This document shows, one piece after another, positions 12,001-18,372 of a DNA stretch of 21,591 nucleotides. The stretch is from assembly GCA_022792975.1 (NCBI GenBank), contig JAAWCC010000114.1:1-21591 (forward strand). The letters are read 5' to 3'. The notes beneath the pieces were generated by a model. It had not been told where the DNA came from. It was given only the letters and a program-made list of their open reading frames with translations, and did no database searches. The DNA comes from Clostridia bacterium. GTDB taxonomy: Bacteria > Bacillota_A > Clostridia > TANB77 > CAG-508. Position 1 is the first letter of the stretch. Each line of letters starts with the position of its first letter. A program made the translations under genes and the position numbers.

Positions 12001-14907
12001 CAGTAACAGACTTAAATGAAGCTGAAACAGATACAATAATAAGAACAGTAACAAGCTATAACGAGCAAACAAAAACATATAGAATAATTGTAAATAAAGC
12101 CATAAACAATACAGACATAGTTGTCAAAACAAAGTCAAAAGAAGCACAAATTACAATAGATACAGACAAAACAGAAAAAGGAGAGGTAACTCTTAATAAG
12201 GCTCTTTCAGGAGCAGGAACAGTAAAAATACCAATAAAAATAGTAGCACCAGATGGAAAAACTGAAAATAGATACCTAGAAATTGTACAATTATCAGCAG
12301 AGGTACGGAATACTTAACTTAAAAGTAGATGATATAGATATACAATCAGACGAAGGAGGAAACTATGAAGCAACATTAACAGACGAAATAGATATAGCAA
12401 ATATAAAGGTAGAATTAGTTTCAAGTACTTCAAAAGTGTCAATTGATGGAAAGGCTGAAAATATAGAAAGGACAGAAGCAGATGTAAATAAGTCTGGAAA
12501 CAGAGCATTGTACATACCTGTAAAAGTAACAGCAGAAGATGGAACAGAACACATATATACATTAACTATAAATATAATAGAAACAGACACAGCAGTACAA
12601 AAAGTAGTAGTAAACAATGAAGAATGTATAATAGTAGATGGTAGATATCAAGCAATGATAGGTACATATGATATTACTGCAGAAGCTGAAATTACAGCAA
12701 ATAGCCAATATGCAAAAGTATCATATGAAAATGCTAAAGGCGAAAAAGAAGAGAATTTACACATACTAAACCTACAAATAGACACAAGTGATTTAACTAA
12801 AACGGTAATAGTCAAGAGGTTTAAAGTGACAGCAGAAGACGGAAGAGAAAAAGAATATGAAATAATATTAGTACGTAGAACAGATGACTTAAACATAAAA
12901 AATGTATATGAAATAAAAGACGAAGGCGAAGAAATAGAAATATTACCAAATATAGGAAAAGAAGGATATGAAGATGGTACATACTATATGAGTACTTCAA
13001 AAGACGAAGTAGATATCAAAGTATTATTAAATAGTGAATTTTCGAAAGTTGCCTTTAATGGGGAAGAGGCATATAAAGAACTAATACAAAAAATAACACT
13101 AGATACTGCTAGCAGAATAACAGAAGTAATAATAAAAGTAACATCAGAAGAAGGAAACACATATGAAACAACCTTGTACATAGAAAAAATGTCAGGAGAC
13201 TTCGAAATTGAATATGTAAAGGCAAATAACAAGGAAGCAGAAAAGCAAGGCATATTATATAATTATATTTCATACATAGAGGATATAGTAGATAATGTAC
13301 ATATAGAAATTAAAGCAAGAAGCAACGTTTCATATGTAGTATTAACAGATGAATATGGAAATCCAAAAGTAGACATAGATGGAAATGAGTTAAGAGCAAT
13401 TGAATTTATAAATCAAGACATTGCCATAACACAAGATACAACAATGGTGTATTTCAAAATAATCGCAGAAAGCGGAGAAGCATCACCTGTATGCAAACTA
13501 CAAATAGAAAAAATAAGCACAGATACAGGTTTAAAAGAGGTATATGTAGAAGGAAAATCAATTAAACCAAATTCAAAAGGAGAGTATTGGGCACAAATAG
13601 TTGACACTTTGGAGGAAACAACAGTAAAAGCAATAACAAATAGTGAACTTGCATCAATTAGAATAGGATTTAATAAAGAAGTAATACATATATCAGAAGA
13701 AATACTCACTGTAACAGATGGAAAAGAAATGACAATACCACTTATAGTAAAATCACAATCAGGAAACATAGAAGTTACATATTTGCATATTACAAAGGTA
13801 TCAAGCTCAGTAAGACTACAAACAGTCACAGTAGATGGTAAAACCGCAGATTACTATAATGCAGAAAGCAAAACATATACATTTATTGTAGATAATTCAA
13901 AAGAAGACTTTGAATTATACGTAGAAGGTGAAAATGAATTAGTAACACTAACTTATGAAGGAACAGATAGAGGAAAAGCCTTCACAGAAATAGTCAGAGT
14001 AGAAATAGCAGCAGAAGGAAGAACCTTCTATGTAACAGCAAAAGCAGAATCAGGCAATACAGAAGAATACAGAATAGACATTGTACACAAATCAACCAAT
14101 ACAGACTTAGAATATGTAAAAGTAAATAACATCGAAAGAGAAAAAGATAAGCCAGATGGAAACACTTACACAGTAGTAATACCTATAAATAGCACATCAG
14201 CACAACTAGAAATACAAACATTATATGATTATGCAAATATACAAATAGCAAATGAAGAAGCAAGGAAACATACAGCAAGCTATACAGTAGATTGTAGTAA
14301 CTTTAGAATAGATAAATTCGAAATTCCAGTAGTAGTAACAACAGCAGATGGAGAAATCTCAAGCACATATACAATAATATTAGTCAGAGGAGCCTATATA
14401 ACAGGAAAAATCCTAACAGAAAATGCAAATGGGGAGCATATCTCAAAGGTGACAGTATATAGGCAAGACAAAATAGAGGATGAACTAACAGGAGAAATAA
14501 GCATCGAGGAAATAGAAGCAGGAAGTGTAGAAACAGCTTCAGACGGTACATTTAAAATAATAGCAGAGCACTCAGCAGAGCATCAAAACAGCACATATAA
14601 AGTTCTAGTAACAAAAATTGGATACTTAAACTACACAGTAACAGATATAAGCCTAGAAGAAATAGCTGAAATAAACATAGGAGAATACAATCTAATTGCA
14701 GGAGACATAATAAAAACAGGAGAAATAAACTTAGACGACTTAGTAAAACTAAACGAAAGCTTTACAATATCTGTAAATGGGGAAGCAGATAAAAACAAAG
14801 CATGCGACCTAAACGAAGACGGAAGAATAGACAGACTAGATAGACAAATCCTAAAGAAAAACTACGGCAAACACGCAGAAATTGTCAGTAGGGACGGGGC
14901 AAATTGA
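1..14907 (+). CDS. Giant multi-domain surface protein: Gly-rich modules, RCC1 propellers, cadherin-like repeats, dockerin-like end (5' partial, 22 CGG +1 sites)
   Basis: The gene starts before the window and ends at TGA 14905-14907. Joining 23 frame segments, by skipping the C of each of 22 in-frame CGG codons, gives one open frame of 4,961 codons with no internal stop. Order of parts: Gly-rich module A (to about 590), Big_2-like domain, RCC1 propeller (about 860-1790), linker with Big_2-like part, Gly-rich module B (about 2494-3150), Big_2-like domain, RCC1 propeller (about 3430-4420), three more propellers (about 4735-5640, 5910-6950, 7220-8130) separated by Big_2-like linkers, about 20 cadherin-like repeats of roughly 100 residues (about 8410-14390), a carboxypeptidase-regulatory-like domain, and a dockerin-like pair of EF-hand loops at the C terminus. 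RCC1 blades are recognised by repeated VWxxGxNxxGELGxG motifs. I infer an exported protein attached through dockerin-cohesin binding; the N terminus, and any signal peptide, lie outside the window. The single-gene reading depends on the CGG interpretation. Confidence 0.75.
3..431 (+). CDS. Giant gene, segment 1: Gly-rich module A
   Basis: This is an open frame with no start in the window. It encodes a glycine- and serine-rich stretch (short pieces such as GGGTGGGRNYSKS, SITIGAGG, GTSYSGGSG) followed by GTGGLLIMYADNLYNSG. The same series recurs in module B near 2580-2950. The frame stops a few codons after CGG 432 (CGG GCG GAG GCT CAA TAA). Skipping C432 and then C436 gives the SGGGSINIFA motif that module B also has, and the frame continues through 437-526. 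This resembles glycine-rich domains seen in clostridial surface proteins; I know of no defined activity. Confidence 0.6.
528..1046 (+). CDS. Giant gene, segment: end of Gly-rich module A, Big_2-like domain, first RCC1 blades
   Basis: The segment is entered after the CGG at 527 and begins with a glycine run, then TVTINELAP. About 90 residues of Big_2-like sequence follow (GNIAEVDQNGKITAKSEG, then TKIAVID), and the first RCC1 blade with TVWSYGVGANGELGNG. It ends at SLAISEN, where CGG 1047 interrupts the expected NGEVYAWG blade motif. The next piece, 1048-1080, encodes GEVYAWGLGTN and runs to CGG 1081. Confidence 0.65.
1082..1408 (+). CDS. Giant gene, segment: RCC1 blades of propeller 1
   Basis: The segment begins with the glycine restored at CGG 1081 (GQLGNGDKENS) and continues through blades with LYVWGEG and ISAGAAHNLAIN. 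It ends at CGG 1409. Read without the skip, the frame stops at TAA 1439-1441. With the skip it enters the following segment at GVLYSWGTNSNGECG, a normal RCC1 blade. The glycine supplied by the shift sits at the expected turn before the V-Y-W-G strand. Confidence 0.6.
1410..2492 (+). CDS. Giant gene, segment: end of propeller 1, Ig-like linker, lead into Gly-rich module B
   Basis: The segment contains RCC1 blades with LYSWGTNSNGECG, VYVFGNNANGQIG and VWHTGTNAQGELG, which end near 1790. A Big_2-like domain follows (about 1810-2060, KVYLSIGEEKTI at its start and TITVTHIETD at its end). About 140 residues that I do not recognise come next, then a region with MYLCVLGNIYNDGEISM that leads into module B. 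It ends at VPAVGAN before CGG 2493. Without the skip the frame is lost and the arginine-rich tail stops within about 75 nt. Confidence 0.65.
2494..3068 (+). CDS. Giant gene, three short segments: Gly-rich module B
   Basis: The frame pieces are 2494-2733, 2735-3004 and 3006-3068, separated by CGG at 2734 and 3005 and followed by CGG at 3069. Joined, they encode GGASQYTNTRGQVLNG, a stretch matching module A nearly motif for motif (SITIGAGGSGTSYSGG, GTGGLLIMYADYLYNNG), then SGGGSINIFAKI. Comparison with module A shows which CGG sites are shared (3005 with 432) and which are unique (2734). Confidence 0.6.
2560..4400 (+). repeat. Gly-rich + Big_2 + RCC1 module, copy B
   Basis: This is the second copy of the module. 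At 3094-3110 it has TCAACAGGAGGAGCAGGAGG, whereas copy A at 521-538 has the same bases with one extra C after TCAACA. That pair is direct evidence for a one-base insertion in copy A. Confidence 0.7.
3070..4008 (+). CDS. Giant gene, segment: end of module B, Big_2-like domain, RCC1 propeller 2
   Basis: The segment begins GGVATKQSSTGGAGG, then VTINQLGSVLNYP and a Big_2-like domain (VEITPDGNIQATGIGTSKIK). RCC1 blades follow (TVWSYGKNSNGELGID, VYIWGL, GYVWGKG), up to HVYSMGT. CGG 4009 breaks the next blade; with the C skipped it reads GGTGQLGNDNTQDK. The conventional frame stops at TGA 4033-4035. Confidence 0.65.
4010..5920 (+). CDS. Giant gene, segment: rest of propeller 2, Ig-like domain, propeller 3, Ig-like domain
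   Basis: At 637 codons without a CGG, this is the longest segment in the propeller region. It holds the last blades of propeller 2 (IYAWGDNSNGKLG, VYATGQNISGQLG), a Big_2-like linker (about 4430-4700) and propeller 3 (about 4735-5640), with VWTFG, VYAWGEG, VYTWGDNENQKLG and VYTWGLGENGELGNG. Another Big_2-like linker follows (NETTGEIVTIKQGRTTVIVK, about 5650-5890). It ends at VETK before CGG 5921. Confidence 0.65.
5922..6283 (+). CDS. Giant gene, three short segments: start of propeller 4
   Basis: The pieces are 5922-6023, 6025-6051 and 6053-6283, split by CGG at 6024 and 6052. Joined they read GSHTVMLKVDGSVWTYG, then EFPEGTVITQIACGEEHAIALD, then VWAWGENGYYQLGN and IYSFGLNSSGECGV. The IACGEEHAIAL string is a textbook RCC1 signature, and its glycine is the one supplied by the skip at 6052. 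That makes this the clearest single site in the window. Confidence 0.65.
6285..6857 (+). CDS. Giant gene, segment: RCC1 propeller 4
   Basis: The segment begins GSYSQKTTVKM after CGG 6284. It contains IKAGRNYTLALKSTGEIFVTG, ISAGDTHALALRDNGKVYTWG and VSCGNTYTVSVKADGTVW. Two CGG sites follow 7 nt apart (6858 and 6865) with a two-codon piece (GGA GTA) between them, and the result is VWGVGDYGHGDN. Both skips are needed to reach the next segment. Confidence 0.6.
6866..7435 (+). CDS. Giant gene, segment: end of propeller 4, Ig-like linker, start of propeller 5
   Basis: After GDYGHGDNEIKSK there is a Big_2-like linker (about 6960-7200; NEEIASVNEKGIITGKNIGT, then TRIQATSS with a CGA-encoded arginine). 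The first blades of propeller 5 follow (IAWSFGYNGDGRLGVN, LIALNNDGTVWGV). It ends at CGG 7436; without the skip the frame stops at TAA 7442-7444. Confidence 0.6.
7437..8097 (+). CDS. Giant gene, two segments: RCC1 propeller 5
   Basis: The pieces are 7437-7568 (GNNKNGELGDG, IACGENFGLAIDKV) and 7570-8097 (GNVYKWGNGN, IFSLGANTYGELGLGN, MVYASGNNEYGSL), joined at CGG 7569. The last blade is cut at CGG 8098 and continues as GNGARKNTENYT. In this stretch AAC GGA and TTC GGA occur with the C at codon position 3 and cause no shift, so CGG out of frame is harmless. Confidence 0.6.
8099..10297 (+). CDS. Giant gene, segment: last RCC1 blade, Ig-like domain, cadherin-like repeats 1-6
   Basis: The segment begins GNGARKNTENYTLVGD, then a Big_2-like domain (about 8160-8400; LTLDGNSFTAIKEGTAHITV). 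A run of cadherin-like beta-sandwich repeats (Pfam Cadherin-like type, PF12733 style) follows, each about 100 residues. The end strands read EYTLIVEK, VEYTLVIYKK, KEYTLNIYR, TEYTLTIQKES. It ends at YEIRS before CGG 10298. There is no CGG for 2.2 kb, in line with the lower glycine content here. Confidence 0.7.
10299..12305 (+). CDS. Giant gene, segment: cadherin-like repeats, middle part
   Basis: The segment begins GDEHFEIKVTLEDLLATMELGD. It carries about seven cadherin-like repeats, with end strands such as DTYTILILEKSS, KQVYLIIEKKSSDTS, KEYTISIEKE, KEYDLSIIQKS and KEYNLNIERISSDTG. It ends at AEV before CGG 12306. Without the skip the frame stops at TAA 12315-12317; with it the sequence continues GILNLKVDDIDIQSDEGG, the normal start of another repeat. 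Confidence 0.7.
12307..14907 (+). CDS. Giant gene, last segment: cadherin-like repeats and dockerin-like C terminus
   Basis: This segment has 866 residues plus TGA. It holds about seven cadherin-like repeats (end strands KEYEIILVRRTDD, YETTLYIEKMSGD, EEYRIDIVHKSTNTD, STYTIILVRG). A carboxypeptidase-regulatory-like domain follows (about 14390-14690; AYITGKILTENANGE, TVYRQDK, ASDGTFKI, KIGYLNY). The C terminus has two calcium-loop-like motifs, GDIIKTGEINLDDLVKLNE and ACDLNEDGRIDRLDRQILKK, the arrangement of a type I dockerin. No LPXTG motif or C-terminal membrane anchor is visible, so attachment by cohesin binding is the likely route (inference). Confidence 0.75.
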   Translation, partial: GILNLKVDDIDIQSDEGGNYEATLTDEIDIANIKVELVSSTSKVSIDGKAENIERTEADVNKSGNRALYIPVKVTAEDGTEHIYTLTINIIETDTAVQKVVVNNEECIIVDGRYQAMIGTYDITAEAEITANSQYAKVSYENAKGEKEENLHILNLQIDTSDLTKTVIVKRFKVTAEDGREKEYEIILVRRTDDLNIKNVYEIKDEGEEIEILPNIGKEGYEDGTYYMSTSKDEVDIKVLLNSEFSKVAFNGEEAYKELIQKITLDTASRITEVIIKVTSEEGNTYETTLYIEKMSGDFEIEYVKANNKEAEKQGILYNYISYIEDIVDNVHIEIKARSNVSYVVLTDEYGNPKVDIDGNELRAIEFINQDIAITQDTTMVYFKIIAESGEASPVCKLQIEKISTDTGLKEVYVEGKSIKPNSKGEYWAQIVDTLEETTVKAITNSELASIRIGFNKEVIHISEEILTVTDGKEMTIPLIVKSQSGNIEVTYLHITKVSSSVRLQTVTVDGKTADYYNAESKTYTFIVDNSKEDFELYVEGENELVTLTYEGTDRGKAFTEIVRVEIAAEGRTFYVTAKAESGNTEEYRIDIVHKSTNTDLEYVKVNNIEREKDKPDGNTYTVVIPINSTSAQLEIQTLYDYANIQIANEEARKHTASYTVDCSNFRIDKFEIPVVVTTADGEISSTYTIILVRGAYITGKILTENANGEHISKVTVYRQDKIEDELTGEISIEEIEAGSVETASDGTFKIIAEHSAEHQNSTYKVLVTKIGYLNYTVTDISLEEIAEINIGEYNLIAGDIIKTGEINLDDLVKLNESFTISVNGEADKNKACDLNEDGRIDRLDRQILKKNYGKHAEIVSRDGAN

Positions 14908-14927
14908 CACAAATTATTGCTATTTTA

Positions 14928-14975
14928 GCAAAAAATGTGAAGCAAATTAAAAGGCTTCACATTTTTTGCAATTGA
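14928..14975 (+). terminator. Rho-independent terminator of the giant gene
   Basis: A perfect 16-bp stem (GCAAAAAATGTGAAGC at 14928-14943 pairing with 14954-14969) with a 10-nt loop begins 20 nt after the TGA. T-rich sequence follows within the next 15 nt. Confidence 0.85.
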
Positions 14976-14999
14976 TTTTTTTCTATTGTGTGATAAAAT
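14972..14999 (+). promoter_or_regulatory. Possible sigma-A promoter for the glycosyltransferase gene
   Basis: TTGATT at 14972-14977 is followed after 16 nt by TAAAAT at 14994-14999. The boxes are weaker than the other promoters in the window and overlap the T-rich tail of the terminator, so this is tentative. Confidence 0.35.
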
Positions 15000-15019
15000 G
15001 TAATAAGGAAGTGATAAAA

Positions 15020-16137
15020 ATGAAAATAATAATATTTTATGCAACATATGGAGGAGGACATTTAAGTGCTGCAAATCGGGATAAAAGAAGCACTTGAAAA
15101 ACAATATCCAGAAGCAGAAATTCACGTAATAGATTGTATGAGATCTTTAAATAGACCAATAAATTACATAACAGTGAAGCTATATGAAGGCTTCGCAAAA
15201 AGAATGCCAAAGCTATGGGGATGGGTATATAAGAAATCTAGAAAAGGAATTATTGCGACATTTAGCAATAGTGTAAATAAAATGCTTGCAGGAAAATTGG
15301 GAAAATTAATAGAAAAAGTAAATCCAGATTTAATAATATCAGCACATCCCTTTTCAACTCAAATGTGTGGTATATTGAAAAAAAGGGATAAATTAAAATT
15401 AGAAGTTTCAACAATAATGACAGATTTTAAATATCATGAACAATGGTTAGAAAAACATGAATATTTGGAAAAATTTTTTGTGTCAAATGACAAAATGAGA
15501 AACGATTTAATTAAATATGGATTAGAAGAAAACAGAGTATTTGCAATGCGGAATGCCTATATCTCAAAGATTTTTAGAGAAATTTGATAGAGGTCAGATT
15601 TTAAAGGAGTTTGAATTGCAAGAAAATTTAAAAACAATTTTATTCTTTGCTGGCGGAAAAATGGGACTTGCGACTAAGAATATATTTGATTATATGGAGG
15701 CTCTAACAAAAAAAGCAGAGGAAGGAGACATTCAAGTAGTAGCAATATCTGGAAAAAATCCAAAAGTATATAAGAGATTTAGAAATATAGCACAAAATAA
15801 TAAAAATGTAAAGGTTTTAGAATTTACAAATAAAGTGCCAGAACTAATGAGCATATCAGATTTATGTATAACAAAGCCAGGAGGAATAACAAGTTCAGAA
15901 AGTCTAGCAGCAAATGTGCCAATATTAGCAATAAATCCAATTCCAGGTCAAGAAGAAGAAAATGCAGAATATTTAGAAGAAATAGGAGTAGCAGTTTGGT
16001 TAAAACCAAATCAAAATATGAGAGAAGTATTAGAAAACACTTTGAAAGAAGAAAAATTACAGAAATTAAAAGAAAATACAAAAATACCAGCAAAACCAAA
16101 TGCAGCAACTAATATTTGCAAAAACATATTAGGCTGA
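15020..16137 (+). CDS. MGDG-synthase/UgtP-like diacylglycerol glycosyltransferase (two CGG +1 sites)
   Basis: This probably transfers glucose or another sugar from a UDP-sugar to diacylglycerol at the cytoplasmic face of the membrane, making glycolipid and possibly an anchor for lipoteichoic acid (family knowledge). Frame pieces 15020-15076, 15078-15548 and 15550-16137 join at CGG 15077 and 15549 into 371 residues, the usual length for this GT28-related, MurG-like family. The N terminus has the expected GGGH (residues 11-14) and the C-terminal half has KPGGITSSESLA, the UDP-sugar binding region. The restored reading FAMGMPIS matches the GxP element that follows the first domain. ATG 15020 is chosen because AAGGAAGTG precedes it and because the GGGH loop would be lost with any later start. 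Terminators lie on both sides, so it is probably monocistronic. The exact sugar and the number of sugars added cannot be told from sequence. Confidence 0.8.
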
Positions 16138-16158
16138 TATACTATTCAAATATCCAAA

Positions 16159-16207
16159 AGTATAAAAATTAGCAGAGAAAAAATATTGCTAATTTTTATA
16201 CTTTTTA
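16159..16207 (+). terminator. Rho-independent terminator after the glycosyltransferase gene
   Basis: AGTATAAAAATTAGC (16159-16173) pairs perfectly with 16188-16202, plus one more A-T pair inside. The loop is about 12 nt and a run of Ts follows, 22 nt after the TGA. Confidence 0.85.
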
Positions 16208-16282
16208 GTTCTAAGAAAATGTTTAAATTTTCTGCATAATTTTTCCTAAAATGAGAAAAATATATCTGATAGGAGGAAGTAT

Positions 16283-17677
16283 ATGGAAAATATAAAAACA
16301 AAACTAACAGATTGGAAAAATCGCTTAAAAGATAGACATATGCTATCTTTAGCTGTTGTGATTTTACTACTTGTGGCAGCTCTTATTGTGCTTTCAATAT
16401 ACATTTATAATAAACAAAGGGAATATCGAATGGCATCAGAAAATACTTATAATATGTCATTTTATGAATTAGTAAATTGTGTAGAAGAGGTAGAAACATA
16501 TCTTGCAAAGGCAAGTATAACATCAACAGCAGAGCATTCTGCTAAAACTTTAAATCACATATGGAATAAATCAAATTTAGCAGGAGTATATCTTGCACAA
16601 ATTCCAATAAGGACAGAAGGACTGTCAAGTGCAGAGAAATTTTTTAATCAGGCTAGTGATTATAGTTATAGCTTATCAATGAAGGCTATAAAAGGTGAAG
16701 ATATGTCTGATGAAGACTTAAAAAACATTGAGGATTTGCATAATTATGCGGTAGATTTAAAAAACACACTAAATCAATTAGAAGCGGAAATAAATGATGG
16801 CACACTTGCATGGGGAGAAGTGACAAAAGAAGGAGGCAAGGCTTTTGCTCAACAAGTTAGTCGGAGATGCAGCACGGAAGTTTTGGTAATATAGAAGGTA
16901 CTTTTGATGAATACACAGGTTTAATATATGATGGTGCGTTTTCAGAACATATGGTATCACGTGAAAGAAAAGGATTAACAGGTGAAGATATAGACGAAAA
17001 CAAAGCAAGAGAATTAGTAAAAGAGTTCACAGGAGCAAACGACGATAAAATTGAGTCAAAAGGGCTTGCAGAAAATGGAAATATACCAGTATATAATTTT
17101 GAAATAAAAATGGAGGAGGATAATACAAAAAGTATTGCTATATCTCAAAAAGGTGGACATATTGTATATATGAATTATTATAGAGAAATAAACGAAGAAA
17201 AAATAAAACCAGAAGAAGCAATTGAAATTGGAAAAAAATTCCTAGGAGAAAAAGGATACAAAAATATGAAAGAGACATACTATATGATGCAAAGTGGAAA
17301 TATTGTTATAAACTATGCATATTTAGACGAAGATGTAACAGTATATTCTGATTTAATTAAACTTAAAATTTCCTTAGACAATGGAGAAATCCTAGGAATG
17401 GAATCAGCAGGATATTTGAATTGCCACCAAGAAAGGAAAATTCCTCAGAATATAATTACAAAAGAGAAGGCAAAAGAGAAATTAAATAAAAAAATAGAAA
17501 TAAAGAGTGAAGGGTTAGCAATAATTCCAACAGAATTTGCAAGTGAAATTTTGTGCTGGGAATTTAAGGGAAAAGTAGGAGACAATGAATTTTTGGTATA
17601 TATTAATGCAGAGAATCGGAGAAGAAGAAGATATCCTAATGATAGTAAATACACCAAATGGAACACTTACAACTTAA
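16283..17677 (+). CDS. ypeB: Germination protein YpeB (three CGG +1 sites)
   Basis: In spore formers YpeB is needed to place and protect the cortex-lytic enzyme SleB in the spore (family knowledge). Pieces 16283-16861, 16863-16874, 16876-17616 and 17618-17677 join at CGG 16862, 16875 and 17617 to give 463 residues, close to B. subtilis YpeB (450). A single membrane segment lies at about residues 21-42 (LSLAVVILLLVAALIVLSIY), followed by a helical region and PepSY-like C-terminal domains (PEEAIEIGKKFLGEKGY, YSDLIKLKISLDNGEILG). With the last skip the protein ends ILMIVNTPNGTLTT, typical of YpeB; without it the end is a basic run. AGGAGG at 16272-16277 precedes ATG 16283. The usual neighbour sleB is not next to it. 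The following SASP gene, 65 nt on, supports expression in the forespore. Confidence 0.85.
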
Positions 17678-17742
17678 AAAGTTATAAAATATAAATTTGT
17701 GGGAATAATAAAGTAAGCCCAAATGAAAAGGAGGTATGTGTA

Positions 17743-17919
17743 ATGGCAAGTAAAACAAATAATATGATGTCAGAGAAATTAAAAGAAGAAATTGCAAAAG
17801 AATTAGGAGTATATGATGAGGTAAAAAAAGAAGGCGGATGGAGTAATGTGTCTTCTAAAACTTGTGGCAAGATGGTACAAGTTGCTATTGAGATTGCTAA
17901 TAGAAGTGTAGAGCATTAG
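17743..17919 (+). CDS. Small acid-soluble spore protein, alpha/beta type
   Basis: A 58-residue protein, MASKTNNMMSEKLKEEIAKE and onward, ends AIEIANRSVEH. It keeps the alpha/beta SASP hallmarks: an AKELGV-type helix start that holds the germination-protease cleavage region, then GGWSNVSSKTCGKMV and a final amphipathic helix. Such proteins coat spore DNA and protect it from UV and heat (family knowledge). It is somewhat shorter than typical members (60-75 residues). ATG 17743 follows AAGGAGG at 17729-17735. A loose sigma-G-like pair (TTATA, 17 nt, AATAATA) lies in the 65-nt gap after ypeB, but it is too weak to annotate separately. A terminator follows. Confidence 0.75.
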   Translation: MASKTNNMMSEKLKEEIAKELGVYDEVKKEGGWSNVSSKTCGKMVQVAIEIANRSVEH

Positions 17920-17958
17920 TATTGGTTTATGGAGTTCTAGAACAGGAACCCGAAAGCG

Positions 17959-17990
17959 AAAATTCCAGTAAGAAATTGCTGGAATTTTTA
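17959..17990 (+). terminator. Rho-independent terminator after the SASP gene
   Basis: AAAATTCCAG (17959-17968) pairs with CTGGAATTTT (17979-17988) around a 10-nt loop. The T run is part of the stem's right arm. Confidence 0.75.
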
Positions 17991-18046
17991 TGTATAAAAA
18001 TATGAAAAAAACCAACAAGAAATGTTTTTAACTTAAATAAAAGCTA

Positions 18047-18075
18047 TTGCCTTATTTTATAATAAAGTATATAAT
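18047..18075 (+). promoter_or_regulatory. Sigma-A promoter for the DUF1653-radical SAM operon
   Basis: TTGCCT (18047-18052), a 17-nt spacer and TATAAT (18070-18075) lie 34 nt upstream of the DUF1653 start. Confidence 0.7.
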
Positions 18076-18109
18076 AATTTCATGTGAGAAATAGGAGGAA
18101 TTAGAAATA

Positions 18110-18370
18110 ATGGAATTGAAGGTACATGGGATTTATAGGCATTTTAAAGGAGATTACTATATAGTAGAAGGAATTGGAATACATAGTGAAACTAAGGAAA
18201 AATATGTGATATATAGAGGATTATATGGGGATACAGATAAGCTTTATCTAAGACCATATGATATGTTTTTGGAGAAGGTGGATAAAGAGAAGTATCCAAA
18301 TGCTAAACAAGAGTATAGATTTGAACCTCAAGCTATTGAAAGTGTATCTAAGGACTTTAAGGGAGAATAG
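18110..18370 (+). CDS. DUF1653 family protein
   Basis: An 86-residue protein with the DUF1653 pattern: a start like GIYRHFKGDYYIVEGIG, then VIYRGLYGDTDKLYLRPYDMFLEKV. Members are small, probably cytosolic proteins of unknown function that are often fused to or next to unrelated enzymes. AGGAGG at 18092-18097 precedes ATG 18110. It ends 2 nt before the radical SAM gene, so the two are almost certainly cotranscribed. There is no CGG codon in frame. Confidence 0.85.
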   Translation: MELKVHGIYRHFKGDYYIVEGIGIHSETKEKYVIYRGLYGDTDKLYLRPYDMFLEKVDKEKYPNAKQEYRFEPQAIESVSKDFKGE

Positions 18371-18372
18371 CT

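Noticed and set aside
402..14900. Other CGG strings such as AAC GGA, GAC GGA, GGC GGA, GCG GAA and TTC GGA (for example 404, 1709, 4012, 7505, 7547, 8104)
   Set aside because: In these the C is at codon position 3, or position 2, of the correct frame. Reading continues normally, so they are not shift sites; they serve as internal controls.
46..16108. Many leucine- and phenylalanine-rich open frames on the minus strand and short arginine-rich plus-strand frames
   Set aside because: They overlap the A-rich genes and are what the complement or shifted frames of such DNA give. They have no ribosome binding sites and no recognisable domains.
16230..16282. Sigma-G-type promoter before ypeB
   Set aside because: A GCATA string is present near 16233, but no acceptable -10 box lies at the right distance.
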